Below, piece after piece: positions 1 through 4,891 of a DNA stretch of 8,108 nucleotides. Below the pieces are notes generated by a model. It had not been told where the DNA came from. It saw only the letters and a program-made list of their open reading frames with translations, and ran no database searches. A program made the translations under genes and the position numbers. How positions within the stretch are numbered: position 1 is the first letter of the stretch; each line of letters opens with the position of its first letter. This DNA is from Nitrososphaerota archaeon (GTDB lineage: Archaea > Thermoproteota > Nitrososphaeria > Nitrososphaerales > CADDZS01): the NCBI GenBank assembly GCA_027886785.1, contig JAPCJV010000066.1, positions 1 through 8,108 of the forward strand. Reading direction: 5' to 3'.

Positions 1-65
1 ATAACGAGGATGTCGGTACCAGCAGCAAAGGTTCCAAGAGTGAGCATCCAAATGCTTAGTTTCAT
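1..65 (-). CDS. Major facilitator superfamily transporter, N-terminal fragment (runs off the left edge)
   Basis: Read on the minus strand, ATG at 65 opens a frame that continues to the window edge and gives MKLSIWMLTLGTFAAGTDIL. This matches the start of the first transmembrane helix of drug-efflux-type MFS permeases, whose usual pattern is 'LxLGTFxxGTDxxVIxGLLP'. The protein would be a polytopic inner-membrane exporter or importer; the substrate cannot be judged from about 21 residues. A longer start is possible: an in-frame GTG at 101 adds 12 polar residues, and a TATA-like stretch (126-132) lies about 28 nt upstream of that GTG. The gene diverges from the Bat-type regulator remnant, a common transporter/regulator layout. 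The call rests on a short hydrophobic motif, so the family is likely but not certain. Confidence 0.6.
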   Translation of the reverse strand, partial: MKLSIWMLTLGTFAAGTDILV

Positions 66-125
66 CGTATCTTCTGGTTGGACTTTTGATTCTGTATGCA
101 CTTGACCGTTGTGCCGTCATACGCC

Positions 126-132
126 CGATAAT
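126..132 (-). promoter_or_regulatory. Possible TATA box for the MFS gene
   Basis: On the minus strand this reads GATTATC and is centred about 28 nt upstream of the alternative GTG start at 101, the spacing expected for a leaderless archaeal transcript. It is short and AT-rich, so it could be chance. Confidence 0.25.
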
Positions 133-134
133 CG

Positions 135-152
135 ACTTGTCATATGACGAGT
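135..152. promoter_or_regulatory. 18-bp near-palindrome, candidate operator
   Basis: The sequence ACTTGTCATATGACGAGT has a perfect 10-bp core (GTCATATGAC, 139-148) and is symmetric over all 18 positions except one pair (138/149). It lies in the divergent region between the MFS gene and the regulator remnant, just upstream of the possible minus-strand TATA box at 126-132. Symmetry and placement fit a dimeric repressor or activator site; which protein would bind is unknown. Confidence 0.4.
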
Positions 153-182
153 TGCTTTCCCAGCATAGGACGGGTAGATCAA

Positions 183-190
183 CTTATACT
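183..190 (+). promoter_or_regulatory. TATA-like box upstream of the Bat-type regulator
   Basis: CTTATACT is centred about 38 nt before the TTG at 225. That would place transcription start near 212 and leave a leader of about a dozen nucleotides. It is the best TATA match between 160 and 225. Confidence 0.35.
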
Positions 191-224
191 CGAAGATACA
201 ACTGACCCTCGCCGGGACTAAGAT

Positions 225-299
225 TTGACAGTTTACGAGGTCGCCTTCAAGATACAGAGAGATTCACCCGCTTACCAGGTAGCGCGCGCGCGCGATTGA
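225..299 (+). pseudogene. N-terminal fragment of a Bat-type (HTH_10) regulator
   Basis: From TTG at 225, the first start after an in-frame stop at 219-221, the frame reads MTVYEVAFKIQRDSPA followed by YQVARARD and a stop at 297-299. The opening resembles the N-terminus of archaeal Bat-like regulators, where a beta-strand of the type 'LYExxFKIQHDCP' begins the sensory/N-terminal domain. The DNA-binding half of the same kind of protein resumes 14 bases later in another frame (313-762, open from 283). Roughly 50-60 residues of the usual N-terminal domain are absent, so this is a deletion plus frame change, not a simple point frameshift. The two frames change over inside the GC-alternating tract at 282-294. 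Family assignment of this fragment is inferred from memory of the motif, supported by what follows it. Confidence 0.6.
282..294. repeat. Alternating GC tract (GCGCGCGCGCGCG)
   Basis: A 13-base run of strictly alternating G and C, the only one in the window. It sits exactly where the two halves of the Bat-type regulator change frame. Such tracts are prone to slippage and Z-DNA formation, which makes this a plausible deletion junction. Confidence 0.8.
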
Positions 300-312
300 G
301 AAAAATAATTGC

Positions 313-762
313 TTGAAGATCGACCCGGTCTTCCTTAAACGCGGATCGGCGTGGTACCGCATTCTTGCGTTTCAGCAGTCAGACATTAAGAATCTGTTAG
401 ACCAGCTGGAAAAGTTGGCCCCGCTCAAGATTATTTACCGGCGCACATTGGCCGCAAAACCGATCAAGGACACGTTCGTAATTTCTGCAAGCAGCATGCT
501 TGGCGGTCTGACGAAAAAACAATCGATCGCGCTGCTCGTGGCTCTCTCCCGCGGGTACTACGATGTTCCCAAGAGGATCTCGACCGGGGAGATCGCGAAG
601 GGACTCGGCCTGCCAAGAACTACCTTCGAGGAACACCTGCGGAAGGCCGAGAGCAAGGCTTTGAAAGCTTTCATGCCATTGCTCCAATTTGCTGGATCGA
701 CAAAAATCCCCAACGTACCTAGGGGAGAACCACAGGAAGCCATTCCGACCATCGCATCCTGA
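313..762 (+). CDS. Bat-type HTH_10 transcription regulator, N-terminally truncated
   Basis: This 149-residue ORF from TTG carries the bacterio-opsin-activator-type helix-turn-helix. Residues 66-120 run from LTKKQ through GYYDVPKRIS, EIAKGLGLPRTTFEEHL and RKAESKAL, the classic HTH_10 pattern. Residues 1-60, with AWYRILAF at 14-20 and DTFVIS at 53-58, match the linker just before that domain in family members of about 210-220 residues. The frame is open upstream to 283 (with IEKNNC before the TTG), but no ATG or GTG is available, so the usual start has been lost; its likely remains lie at 225-299. Residues 128-149 are a Pro-rich tail. If translated it would be a DNA-binding protein without its sensory half, possibly constitutive or dominant-negative; it may equally be a decaying gene. 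The divergent MFS gene is a plausible former target. Confidence 0.75.
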   Translation: MKIDPVFLKRGSAWYRILAFQQSDIKNLLDQLEKLAPLKIIYRRTLAAKPIKDTFVISASSMLGGLTKKQSIALLVALSRGYYDVPKRISTGEIAKGLGLPRTTFEEHLRKAESKALKAFMPLLQFAGSTKIPNVPRGEPQEAIPTIAS

Positions 763-887
763 GACTTTAGCGCTGCCTGCTGACTTCACAGACAATATTT
801 CGCAAAAGTGTCTCAAATCCCGCAGACCATAAGGGGCGGGTTAAACAACTTCGCGTGCTCTCTTGCACTCTACAAGAGATGTACTAA
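763..887 (+). other. Spacer before the SRPBCC gene, with weak expression signals
   Basis: This 125-bp spacer has no convincing gene. It contains an inverted repeat (CCCGC at 819-823 with GCGGG at 836-840), which may terminate the upstream gene. An AT stretch (TTAAAC, 841-846) about 45 nt before the ATG could serve as a TATA box. A GAGATG (876-881), eight bases ahead of the ATG at 888, may be a weak ribosome binding site. Confidence 0.3.
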
Positions 888-1229
888 ATGGTCGCTCTCG
901 AAGCAAATCGCGAAATAAACGCTCCAATAGAAAACGTATGGAAGGTTGTCTCGGACGTAGACACGGATCCAAACTATTGGAGTGGTCTTTCCTCCATACG
1001 AAATCTGAGGAAAGAGGGTAACGTAATCGAAAGAGAAGTAGTTGTGGGATTCTTAAACCACAGGGCAAAGCAAACGATCACGCTTCACCCAAAACAATCG
1101 GTGGAGCTTTCCATGTCGAAGGGGCCGATGATTGGAAAAAGTGTGATGAGTCTCATTTCAGTTTCAGGGGCCGCGAAAACCAGGCTCGACGTGAAGTGGA
1201 TGGGTTTGAATTACCATCCAATCGTGTAG
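888..1229 (+). CDS. SRPBCC/polyketide cyclase-like protein, C-terminal helix missing
   Basis: The 113-residue ORF starts EANREINAPIENVWKVVSD (5-23), the first strand and helix of the START/Bet v 1-like SRPBCC fold, a hydrophobic ligand-binding cavity. DPNYWSGLSSIRNL (27-40), GNVIEREVVVGF (44-55) and the paired strands up to TRLDVKWMGL (98-107) follow the order of archaeal 'SRPBCC family' proteins. Those are usually about 140-150 residues and end in a long amphipathic helix. Here the helix is absent: after GL at 106-107 the last six residues, NYHPIV, are read from the antisense of the neighbouring transferase gene, whose stop codon begins at 1213. The two genes converge and overlap by 19 bp. 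The cavity would be left open, so the protein is probably non-functional or altered. Ligand unknown; family clear. Confidence 0.7.
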   Translation: MVALEANREINAPIENVWKVVSDVDTDPNYWSGLSSIRNLRKEGNVIEREVVVGFLNHRAKQTITLHPKQSVELSMSKGPMIGKSVMSLISVSGAAKTRLDVKWMGLNYHPIV

Positions 1230-2944
1230 GCGATCCCACCGTAATTGGTCTTGGGTGAGGAAGCGCCAAAAATCACGCCAGTCTCCGGATTTCTTGCGAC
1301 GGCGCATACCTTCCCGTTTTCCCATCCATCTACAACAACCATTTCGTGACCCCGCTTTCTCAACTCCTCGATCACAGATGGTGGAACCCGACTCTCGATG
1401 ACTACTCGTCTCGGATAGGAGTCTCGCGGGTAGAAGGAGCTTCGGATGTGCAGGCTGTGAAAAGAAGGGGCGTCAATTGCCTGTTGCAGGTTCATACCGA
1501 AACAAGCTACATTGAGGAAAAACTGCAGAGACCACTGATCTTGTTGGTCTCCCCCAGGGGTACCGAACACCATGAAGGGCTTGCCGTTTTTGAAAGCGAG
1601 CGACGGTGTAAGAGTTATTCGAGGTCTCTTCCCCGGCATGAGGGAGTTGTTCCGCCCTAACTCGAGATCAAACATCTGTCCTCGGGTGCTCAAGGCAAAC
1701 CCTAGTTCATCGATAATAGGGGACGATGGAATCCATCCGCCGCTTTGCGTTGCCGAAATCATATTTCCGTCACTGTCGATCACGTCCAGATGAGTCGTAT
1801 CGCTGGAATGCTTTATCGCTCCACCGGAATCGGCTCGAACCATTTTATCTCGCGGATCTTCGTTTGAAGAAGCTCGATTCATGTCAATCCTCTGCGCCAA
1901 GTCCGCGCCATGCTCTTTGGAGAGGAGCATCGAAAGGGGCACCGAGGCGAAATTCGGATCGCCATAATACTCTTCCCGATCAGCAAAGGCTAGCTTGGCC
2001 GCTTCGATAAGAACGTGCAGATAATCTACGCTGTTGTGACTGAGAGTGCGGAGATCAAAGGACTCTAGGATGTTGAGCTGCTCTAGGAATACAGGCCCCT
2101 GAGTCCACGGACCGCACTTGAACACTTCATATTCATGAAAGCTGGTCGAGGCGGTGTCCTCAATTTTCGTTTTATAGGAAGAGAAATCCTCGGGCTTTAG
2201 AAAGCTCTTGTGCTTGGTTCCCGTGGAATCTGTACTCTCAAACGAGTCAAGAAAGCTCAGTATCCTAGATGAAATGCAACCCTCGTAAAACTCTCGTCTT
2301 ACATTTTCAAGACCGTCTTCCCTATTTGCTCCCTTCTCCTCTGCTTCTACCAGTAATCGCAGTGTTTTCGCGAGTTGGGGCTGTCTGAAGATTTCTCCTT
2401 CTTCGGGAATCGTCCCGCCCGGGATGAACACTTTGCCCGTTGTAATCCAATCGTTCTGGAATCTCTCGGAATTCTCGATGATCACTTGGTTTAGGGCGGA
2501 GTACATCGGAAACCCATTTTCTGCGAGTTGGATCGCGGATTCTGCGACGTCTCGAAACTTCATCGTACCCAGTTGCTTCAGGACCTGAATCCACGTTCCC
2601 ACAACCGAAGGTACAACGGCAGGGAGAAAACCGTCCCCCGGGATGAGATCTATGCCTCTAGCTCGAAACCATTCGATGTTTGCCGCAAGAGGAGCAGGGC
2701 CCTGCCCACTGAAGGAAAGTACTCTGTCCTCTTTTTGGGAGTACAGGACTATTGGAACTTCTCCACCCAGCGAATTTTGATGGGGCTCCAGAACGGTGAG
2801 AGCAAACCCCACAGCGGCCGCTGCATCGAAGGCGTTCCCACCTCTTTCCAAAACCTGTATGCCCGAAATCGTCGCGAGATAATGCCCAGCGGAAACTACG
2901 CCGTGTAACCCTTGGATGACCGGGCGCGTGGTGAAAGTACTCAA
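1211..2944 (-). CDS. Gamma-glutamyltransferase family protein (Ntn hydrolase)
   Basis: This 577-residue protein spans the whole family. Its N-terminal part has RPVIQGLHGVVSAGHYLAT (7-25), GGNAFDAAAAVGFAL (35-49) and EPHQNSLGGE (53-62). SDTTHLDVIDSDGNM (381-395) contains Thr383, the expected autoprocessing site and nucleophile. PGKRPRITLTPSLAF (437-451) and FGTPGGDQQDQ (460-470) form the substrate pocket and oxyanion region. No signal peptide is seen, so it should act in the cytosol, unlike periplasmic GGT. The GDQQDQ and WENGKVCAV pattern suits the YwrD-like/'gamma-glutamyltransferase family' branch common in archaea and soil bacteria, whose substrates (gamma-glutamyl amides or other N-acyl compounds) are poorly known. 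Translation starts at TTG 2944; no ATG or GTG lies upstream before the stop at 3005-3007. The gene is intact and monocistronic. Confidence 0.93.
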   Translation of the reverse strand: MSTFTTRPVIQGLHGVVSAGHYLATISGIQVLERGGNAFDAAAAVGFALTVLEPHQNSLGGEVPIVLYSQKEDRVLSFSGQGPAPLAANIEWFRARGIDLIPGDGFLPAVVPSVVGTWIQVLKQLGTMKFRDVAESAIQLAENGFPMYSALNQVIIENSERFQNDWITTGKVFIPGGTIPEEGEIFRQPQLAKTLRLLVEAEEKGANREDGLENVRREFYEGCISSRILSFLDSFESTDSTGTKHKSFLKPEDFSSYKTKIEDTASTSFHEYEVFKCGPWTQGPVFLEQLNILESFDLRTLSHNSVDYLHVLIEAAKLAFADREEYYGDPNFASVPLSMLLSKEHGADLAQRIDMNRASSNEDPRDKMVRADSGGAIKHSSDTTHLDVIDSDGNMISATQSGGWIPSSPIIDELGFALSTRGQMFDLELGRNNSLMPGKRPRITLTPSLAFKNGKPFMVFGTPGGDQQDQWSLQFFLNVACFGMNLQQAIDAPSFHSLHIRSSFYPRDSYPRRVVIESRVPPSVIEELRKRGHEMVVVDGWENGKVCAVARNPETGVIFGASSPKTNYGGIAYTIGW

Positions 2945-2957
2945 AATTCTTCGTTGG

Positions 2958-2974
2958 TACGCGTTAACGACGTA
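2958..2974. promoter_or_regulatory. Interrupted palindrome between TATA box and start of the transferase gene
   Basis: TACG, the perfect palindrome CGTTAACG (2962-2969), one extra base and CGTA make a near-symmetric 17-bp site. It lies downstream of the likely TATA box and 14-30 bp upstream of the TTG at 2944, where an archaeal repressor would block transcription start. The binding protein is unknown. Confidence 0.3.
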
Positions 2975-2983
2975 TGATATTTC
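2975..2983 (-). promoter_or_regulatory. Likely TATA box of the gamma-glutamyltransferase-family gene
   Basis: On the minus strand this reads GAAATATCA, centred about 34 nt before the TTG start. It would place transcription start near 2952 and give a leader under 10 nt, in keeping with the absence of a clear Shine-Dalgarno site there. Confidence 0.4.
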
Positions 2984-3187
2984 TGCCTTTTTGAACGAGA
3001 TGGATTATCGGCTGACCCGATTATGAAATTCCTAGCCGAACTGAAATATCAATCATGTCCCATGAGTAGCCGATCTCGCCTCGAGGAAGTTTCTTAGGAT
3101 CTATGAGCAACGACTTGGAATAGTTTACAAAAAATTCAATTCATAATGAAAAAGGGAGATGTCGTTAGGGATTCCATGGCCCGAAAA
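2984..3187. other. Intergenic stretch without a supported gene
   Basis: The stretch between the transferase promoter and the relic gene holds only short open frames on either strand. A plus-strand frame from ATG 3146 gives 19 codons before a TAA at 3203-3205. A minus-strand open stretch at 3021-3140 has no good start. None has a domain I recognise, and none is longer than chance allows at this size. Confidence 0.4.
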
Positions 3188-3193
3188 GGAGGT
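3188..3193 (+). promoter_or_regulatory. Strong Shine-Dalgarno site (GGAGGT)
   Basis: GGAGGT, fully complementary to the archaeal 16S 3' end core, ends five bases before ATG 3199. It is the best ribosome binding site I saw in the window, and it argues that the short frame behind it is, or was, translated. Confidence 0.55.
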
Positions 3194-3198
3194 AATCA

Positions 3199-3295
3199 AT
3201 GGTAATGGAAATTTCAGGGGGAAAGTTCCATCGAATTAGACGTGCAGAAATCAAATGATAAAACAGTTAAGCTCTCGAGCAAGGAACTAAGTTAG
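3199..3295 (+). pseudogene. Frameshifted N-terminal relic of a paralogue of the downstream orphan gene
   Basis: From ATG 3199 the frame gives only 19 codons (MVMEISGGKFHRIRRAEIK). Skipping one G in the run of five at 3217-3221 joins it to a second frame that reads ESSIELDVQKSNDKTVKLSS and ends at TAG 3293-3295. The joined product begins MEISGESSIELDVQKSND. It aligns with residues 8-25 of the next protein (LEISGPNVKVNVSEAGDD): EISG is shared, followed by an alternating-strand pattern and V....xD. The DNA agrees as well (GARATTTCAGG in both). I read this as a decayed tandem copy; programmed frameshifting or a sequencing error at G5 is possible. The aligned stretch is short, so the relationship is a reasoned inference. 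Confidence 0.4.
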
Positions 3296-3308
3296 GATTG
3301 CACTGAAA

Positions 3309-3593
3309 ATGTCAGTTGAGATCGGTAATCTTGAGATTTCAGGCCCTAATGTGAAAGTAAACGTCTCCGAAGCAGGCGACGACATAATGATCAATGGATC
3401 TGTCTCGGAAGAAAAAGCCAAGGCAGAGATGATTGGAAAGCTTGATTCTTTGCAGGATGGAAAATCCGAGAGAGTTCTGTTGCTAACTGATCACGGCATA
3501 TTTATCGAAGGGATCTGGAAAGTTTCGCAGCCCTGGCACAAAATAGAAGATAGCGGAAGATTGGTATTCAAGATTTCATTATTGAGAAAATAA
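3309..3593 (+). CDS. Small beta-rich protein of unknown function
   Basis: The 94-residue acidic protein is not one I recognise. Residues 3-30 alternate polar and hydrophobic residues as in beta-strands (VEIGNLEISGPNVKVNV, then DDIMING). Residues 32-50 form a charged helix (SVSEEKAKAEMIGKLDSL). Residues 56-70 (VLLLTDHGIFIEGIW) and 84-94 (RLVFKISLLRK) are strands again, giving a beta-alpha-beta-beta layout. No signal peptide, membrane segment or cysteine is present. The end, with G.W followed by ...GRLVFKISL, loosely recalls small phage-tail or baseplate beta-barrel proteins, but there are no virion genes nearby and I would not assign that. The ATG at 3309 has no strong ribosome binding site, only AGGATT twelve bases upstream. 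A likely relic paralogue lies 13 bp upstream, so the gene may once have been the second of a tandem pair. Confidence 0.65.
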   Translation: MSVEIGNLEISGPNVKVNVSEAGDDIMINGSVSEEKAKAEMIGKLDSLQDGKSERVLLLTDHGIFIEGIWKVSQPWHKIEDSGRLVFKISLLRK

Positions 3594-3720
3594 ATCCGCT
3601 TCGTCCGAAACTTTCCTTTGATAAACTTCCACTGGTTATCCTGGGAAAAGTTTGAGGCTCCCAGTATCAATTTTTGAACTTTAAAGAGGGGTTGTAACTG
3701 TGACTACTCGATAGTCTTCC

Positions 3721-3752
3721 AAAAACGTCTAGTTCTTGAAAAGACTAGAACT
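3721..3752 (-). terminator. Hairpin plus U-tract terminator of the minus-strand orphan gene
   Basis: On the minus strand AGTTCT (3747-3752) pairs with AGAACT (3731-3736) around a 10-base loop. Five T (3721-3725) follow after five spacer bases. The hairpin overlaps the stop codon of the gene ending at 3745. The position and U-tract support termination of that gene and, indirectly, its being real. Confidence 0.45.
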
Positions 3753-4164
3753 TTGAGGCTTCCTGCCTCTCAGCTTTTCGTCGCTGATCAAGGCTTGGCG
3801 CTGCAATATTTTTCTCAGCCTTTTCCGCTTGAAGCCTCAACCATTCAGCGTCAGGTTCTTTTGGTTTCGTCGCAATCTCCGAAAGATCTTTTCGATTTGC
3901 TACAGGCCGCTCTCGCTTCACGCTTTTTCGATGATTTTCAGAGCGAGAAGCTCTGATTCGCCCATGATGAAGAAGCTCTTCGAGCTGCTCGGGAGTGAGC
4001 TCGGAAAGGGAGTCATCCATGACATGGATATCAGGGAAGAGTCTTCGTAATAAGTTAATCCGACATGTTGTTGATCGGATCATATAATCTAGATGATTAT
4101 CATCATACTTTCGCCAGCCTTGGTTCGATATAGCCACTCTAACATTTAGACAAGGGAGATCCAC
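3745..4164 (-). CDS. Charged orphan protein, function unknown
   Basis: The 139-residue frame starts at GTG 4164; an internal ATG at 4083 (residue 28) would give 112 residues. No domain is recognised. Residues 29-50 (IRSTTCRINLLRRLFPDIHVM) look like a folded helix and strand, and 55-66 (ELTPEQLEELLH) is a clear acidic helix. From about residue 70 to the end the chain is dominated by Lys, Arg and Glu with few hydrophobics, so it is probably disordered or a long charged helix. There are two cysteines (5 and 34) and no membrane segment. Support for the gene comes from a TATA-like GGATATAG (4198-4205) placed for a leader of roughly 10 nt and a hairpin terminator over its stop codon. Shorter frames on the opposite strand in the same place have no such signals. 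It could be a DNA- or RNA-associated adaptor, but this is a guess. Confidence 0.5.
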   Translation of the reverse strand: MDLPCLNVRVAISNQGWRKYDDNHLDYMIRSTTCRINLLRRLFPDIHVMDDSLSELTPEQLEELLHHGRIRASRSENHRKSVKRERPVANRKDLSEIATKPKEPDAEWLRLQAEKAEKNIAAPSLDQRRKAERQEASKF

Positions 4165-4197
4165 TTTCCGAAACTGATCCGGTGACTTTCTACCTGA

Positions 4198-4205
4198 CTA
4201 TATCC
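4198..4205 (-). promoter_or_regulatory. TATA-like box of the minus-strand orphan gene
   Basis: GGATATAG on the minus strand is centred about 37 nt upstream of the GTG at 4164. The implied transcript start near 4175 leaves a very short leader. Confidence 0.35.
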
Positions 4206-4389
4206 GTTAGCGAATCGGAGTTGGTTTTCCGATTTCCGCCCTAAACCGTCAGATTAGTTTTCTTTGTTGGTAATTAAGCTATCCGACAGCACTGGTGGGA
4301 AGCTTTGAAACTCAGGTATTTCAATCGCAGCATCAAATATCGGAAAGATGTTTTTGAGATATTCCCAAGTTATCAAGCATATACCTTTG

Positions 4390-4556
4390 ATGAATTGCCC
4401 TAAATGTCGTTCAAGAATGGAGTACCGGCCGAAGTACTCAAGCCGAGATATAGACAGTTATGCTTCTGGTGCGAACGTCGTCGAACGTCATCGAAGTGTT
4501 CAGGAGAAGAACATCCTGACAGGGATATTCAACTCGATAGAGCCTTCACAAATTAA
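4390..4556 (+). pseudogene. Zinc-ribbon small protein split by a frameshift
   Basis: ATG 4390 opens MNCPKCRSRMEYRPKYSSRD, a typical first knuckle (CPKC) of an archaeal zinc ribbon. In that frame no second cysteine pair follows and the ORF runs on to 4563 with unremarkable residues. One base back, the overlapping frame from 4461 reads CFWCERRR and ends at TAA 4554-4556. Restoring one base near 4461 gives ...SRDIDSYCFWCERRR, putting the second CxxC about 17 residues after the first, normal zinc-ribbon spacing. This suggests a single-base deletion in the gene, or a sequencing indel. A methionine 14 codons earlier (4348) is a possible longer start. Role unknown; such ribbons often bind nucleic acid or partner proteins. 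A TATA-like GAGATATTC (4356-4364) lies at leaderless distance from 4390. Confidence 0.5.
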
Positions 4557-4585
4557 TCTATGAATTCTGGAGCTCAGTCGTAACT

Positions 4586-4596
4586 TTTTTAATTTG
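4586..4596 (+). promoter_or_regulatory. Possible TATA box for the membrane/surface gene pair
   Basis: The AT run TTTTTAATTTG lies about 38 nt before ATG 4629. It would start transcription near 4617, leaving a short leader that includes AAAGGTC (4619-4625), a weak ribosome binding site ahead of the ATG. Confidence 0.3.
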
Positions 4597-4628
4597 ACAA
4601 ATCATGGAGAGGCTCGACAAAGGTCAAA

Positions 4629-4868
4629 ATGCCTGAAGATCACAAGACAGTTCTACTTTCCATAACCGCGACAGTGATCGCGGGTCTGATTCTACTCGGA
4701 ACTACGATCGCGATCAACGGCGGCACCTTTTCCATTACTTTGTTCAAACAATATGTCTTACCACTCATTATTTCGGCGTTCACCCTGTTCGTGTTCTTTG
4801 TGATTTTGCTCCTGACCAAAGTGATGGGAGCGCGGAAGAATACTTCCAAGTCAGTCGTAAAAGTCTAA
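4629..4868 (+). CDS. Small membrane protein with two transmembrane helices
   Basis: The 79-residue protein has a short polar N-terminus (MPEDHK), a first hydrophobic helix at about 8-29 (VLLSITATVIAGLILLGTTI), a brief loop with GG at 31-32, and a second helix at about 42-63 (YVLPLIISAFTLFVFFVILL). The tail is basic (KVMGARK and three more Lys), which by the positive-inside rule places both ends in the cytoplasm. No motif identifies a function. The AGGTC just before the ATG is a fair ribosome binding site. The stop is 23 bp before the start of the surface-protein gene, on the same strand, so the two are probably co-transcribed. A role as membrane partner of that surface protein is possible but unproven. 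Confidence 0.7.
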   Translation: MPEDHKTVLLSITATVIAGLILLGTTIAINGGTFSITLFKQYVLPLIISAFTLFVFFVILLLTKVMGARKNTSKSVVKV

Positions 4869-4891
4869 GATCTAAAAAAATTGGTTATCAA

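Noticed and set aside
397..816. Long minus-strand frame opposite the Bat-type regulator
   Set aside because: It is the shadow of a strong HTH_10 coding frame and has no domain of its own.
1346..2908. Several plus-strand frames and one minus-strand frame inside the transferase gene
   Set aside because: All overlap the well-conserved transferase frame and lack recognisable motifs.
3021..3235. Minus-strand open stretches (3125-3235 and 3021-3140) that read like protein and would join by adding one T in a T6 run
   Set aside because: No start codon in a useful place, no recognised domain, and the same DNA carries a better-supported plus-strand signal (GGAGGT plus ATG). Stop-free runs of about 40 codons are common by chance.
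3753..4050. Plus-strand frames opposite the charged orphan gene
   Set aside because: They have no promoter, ribosome binding site or domain, while the minus strand has both a TATA-like box and a terminator.
4254..4376. Minus-strand 40-codon frame from TTG 4376 (MITWEYLKNIFPIFDAAIE...)
   Set aside because: It looks protein-like but has only a TTG start, no clear TATA box or ribosome binding site and no family resemblance.
4396..4406. TGCCCTAAATG repeated at 6565-6575, suggesting a second zinc-ribbon relic (ICPK then stop)
   Set aside because: Several 11-mer matches are expected in 8 kb, and no other zinc-ribbon residues follow at the second site.
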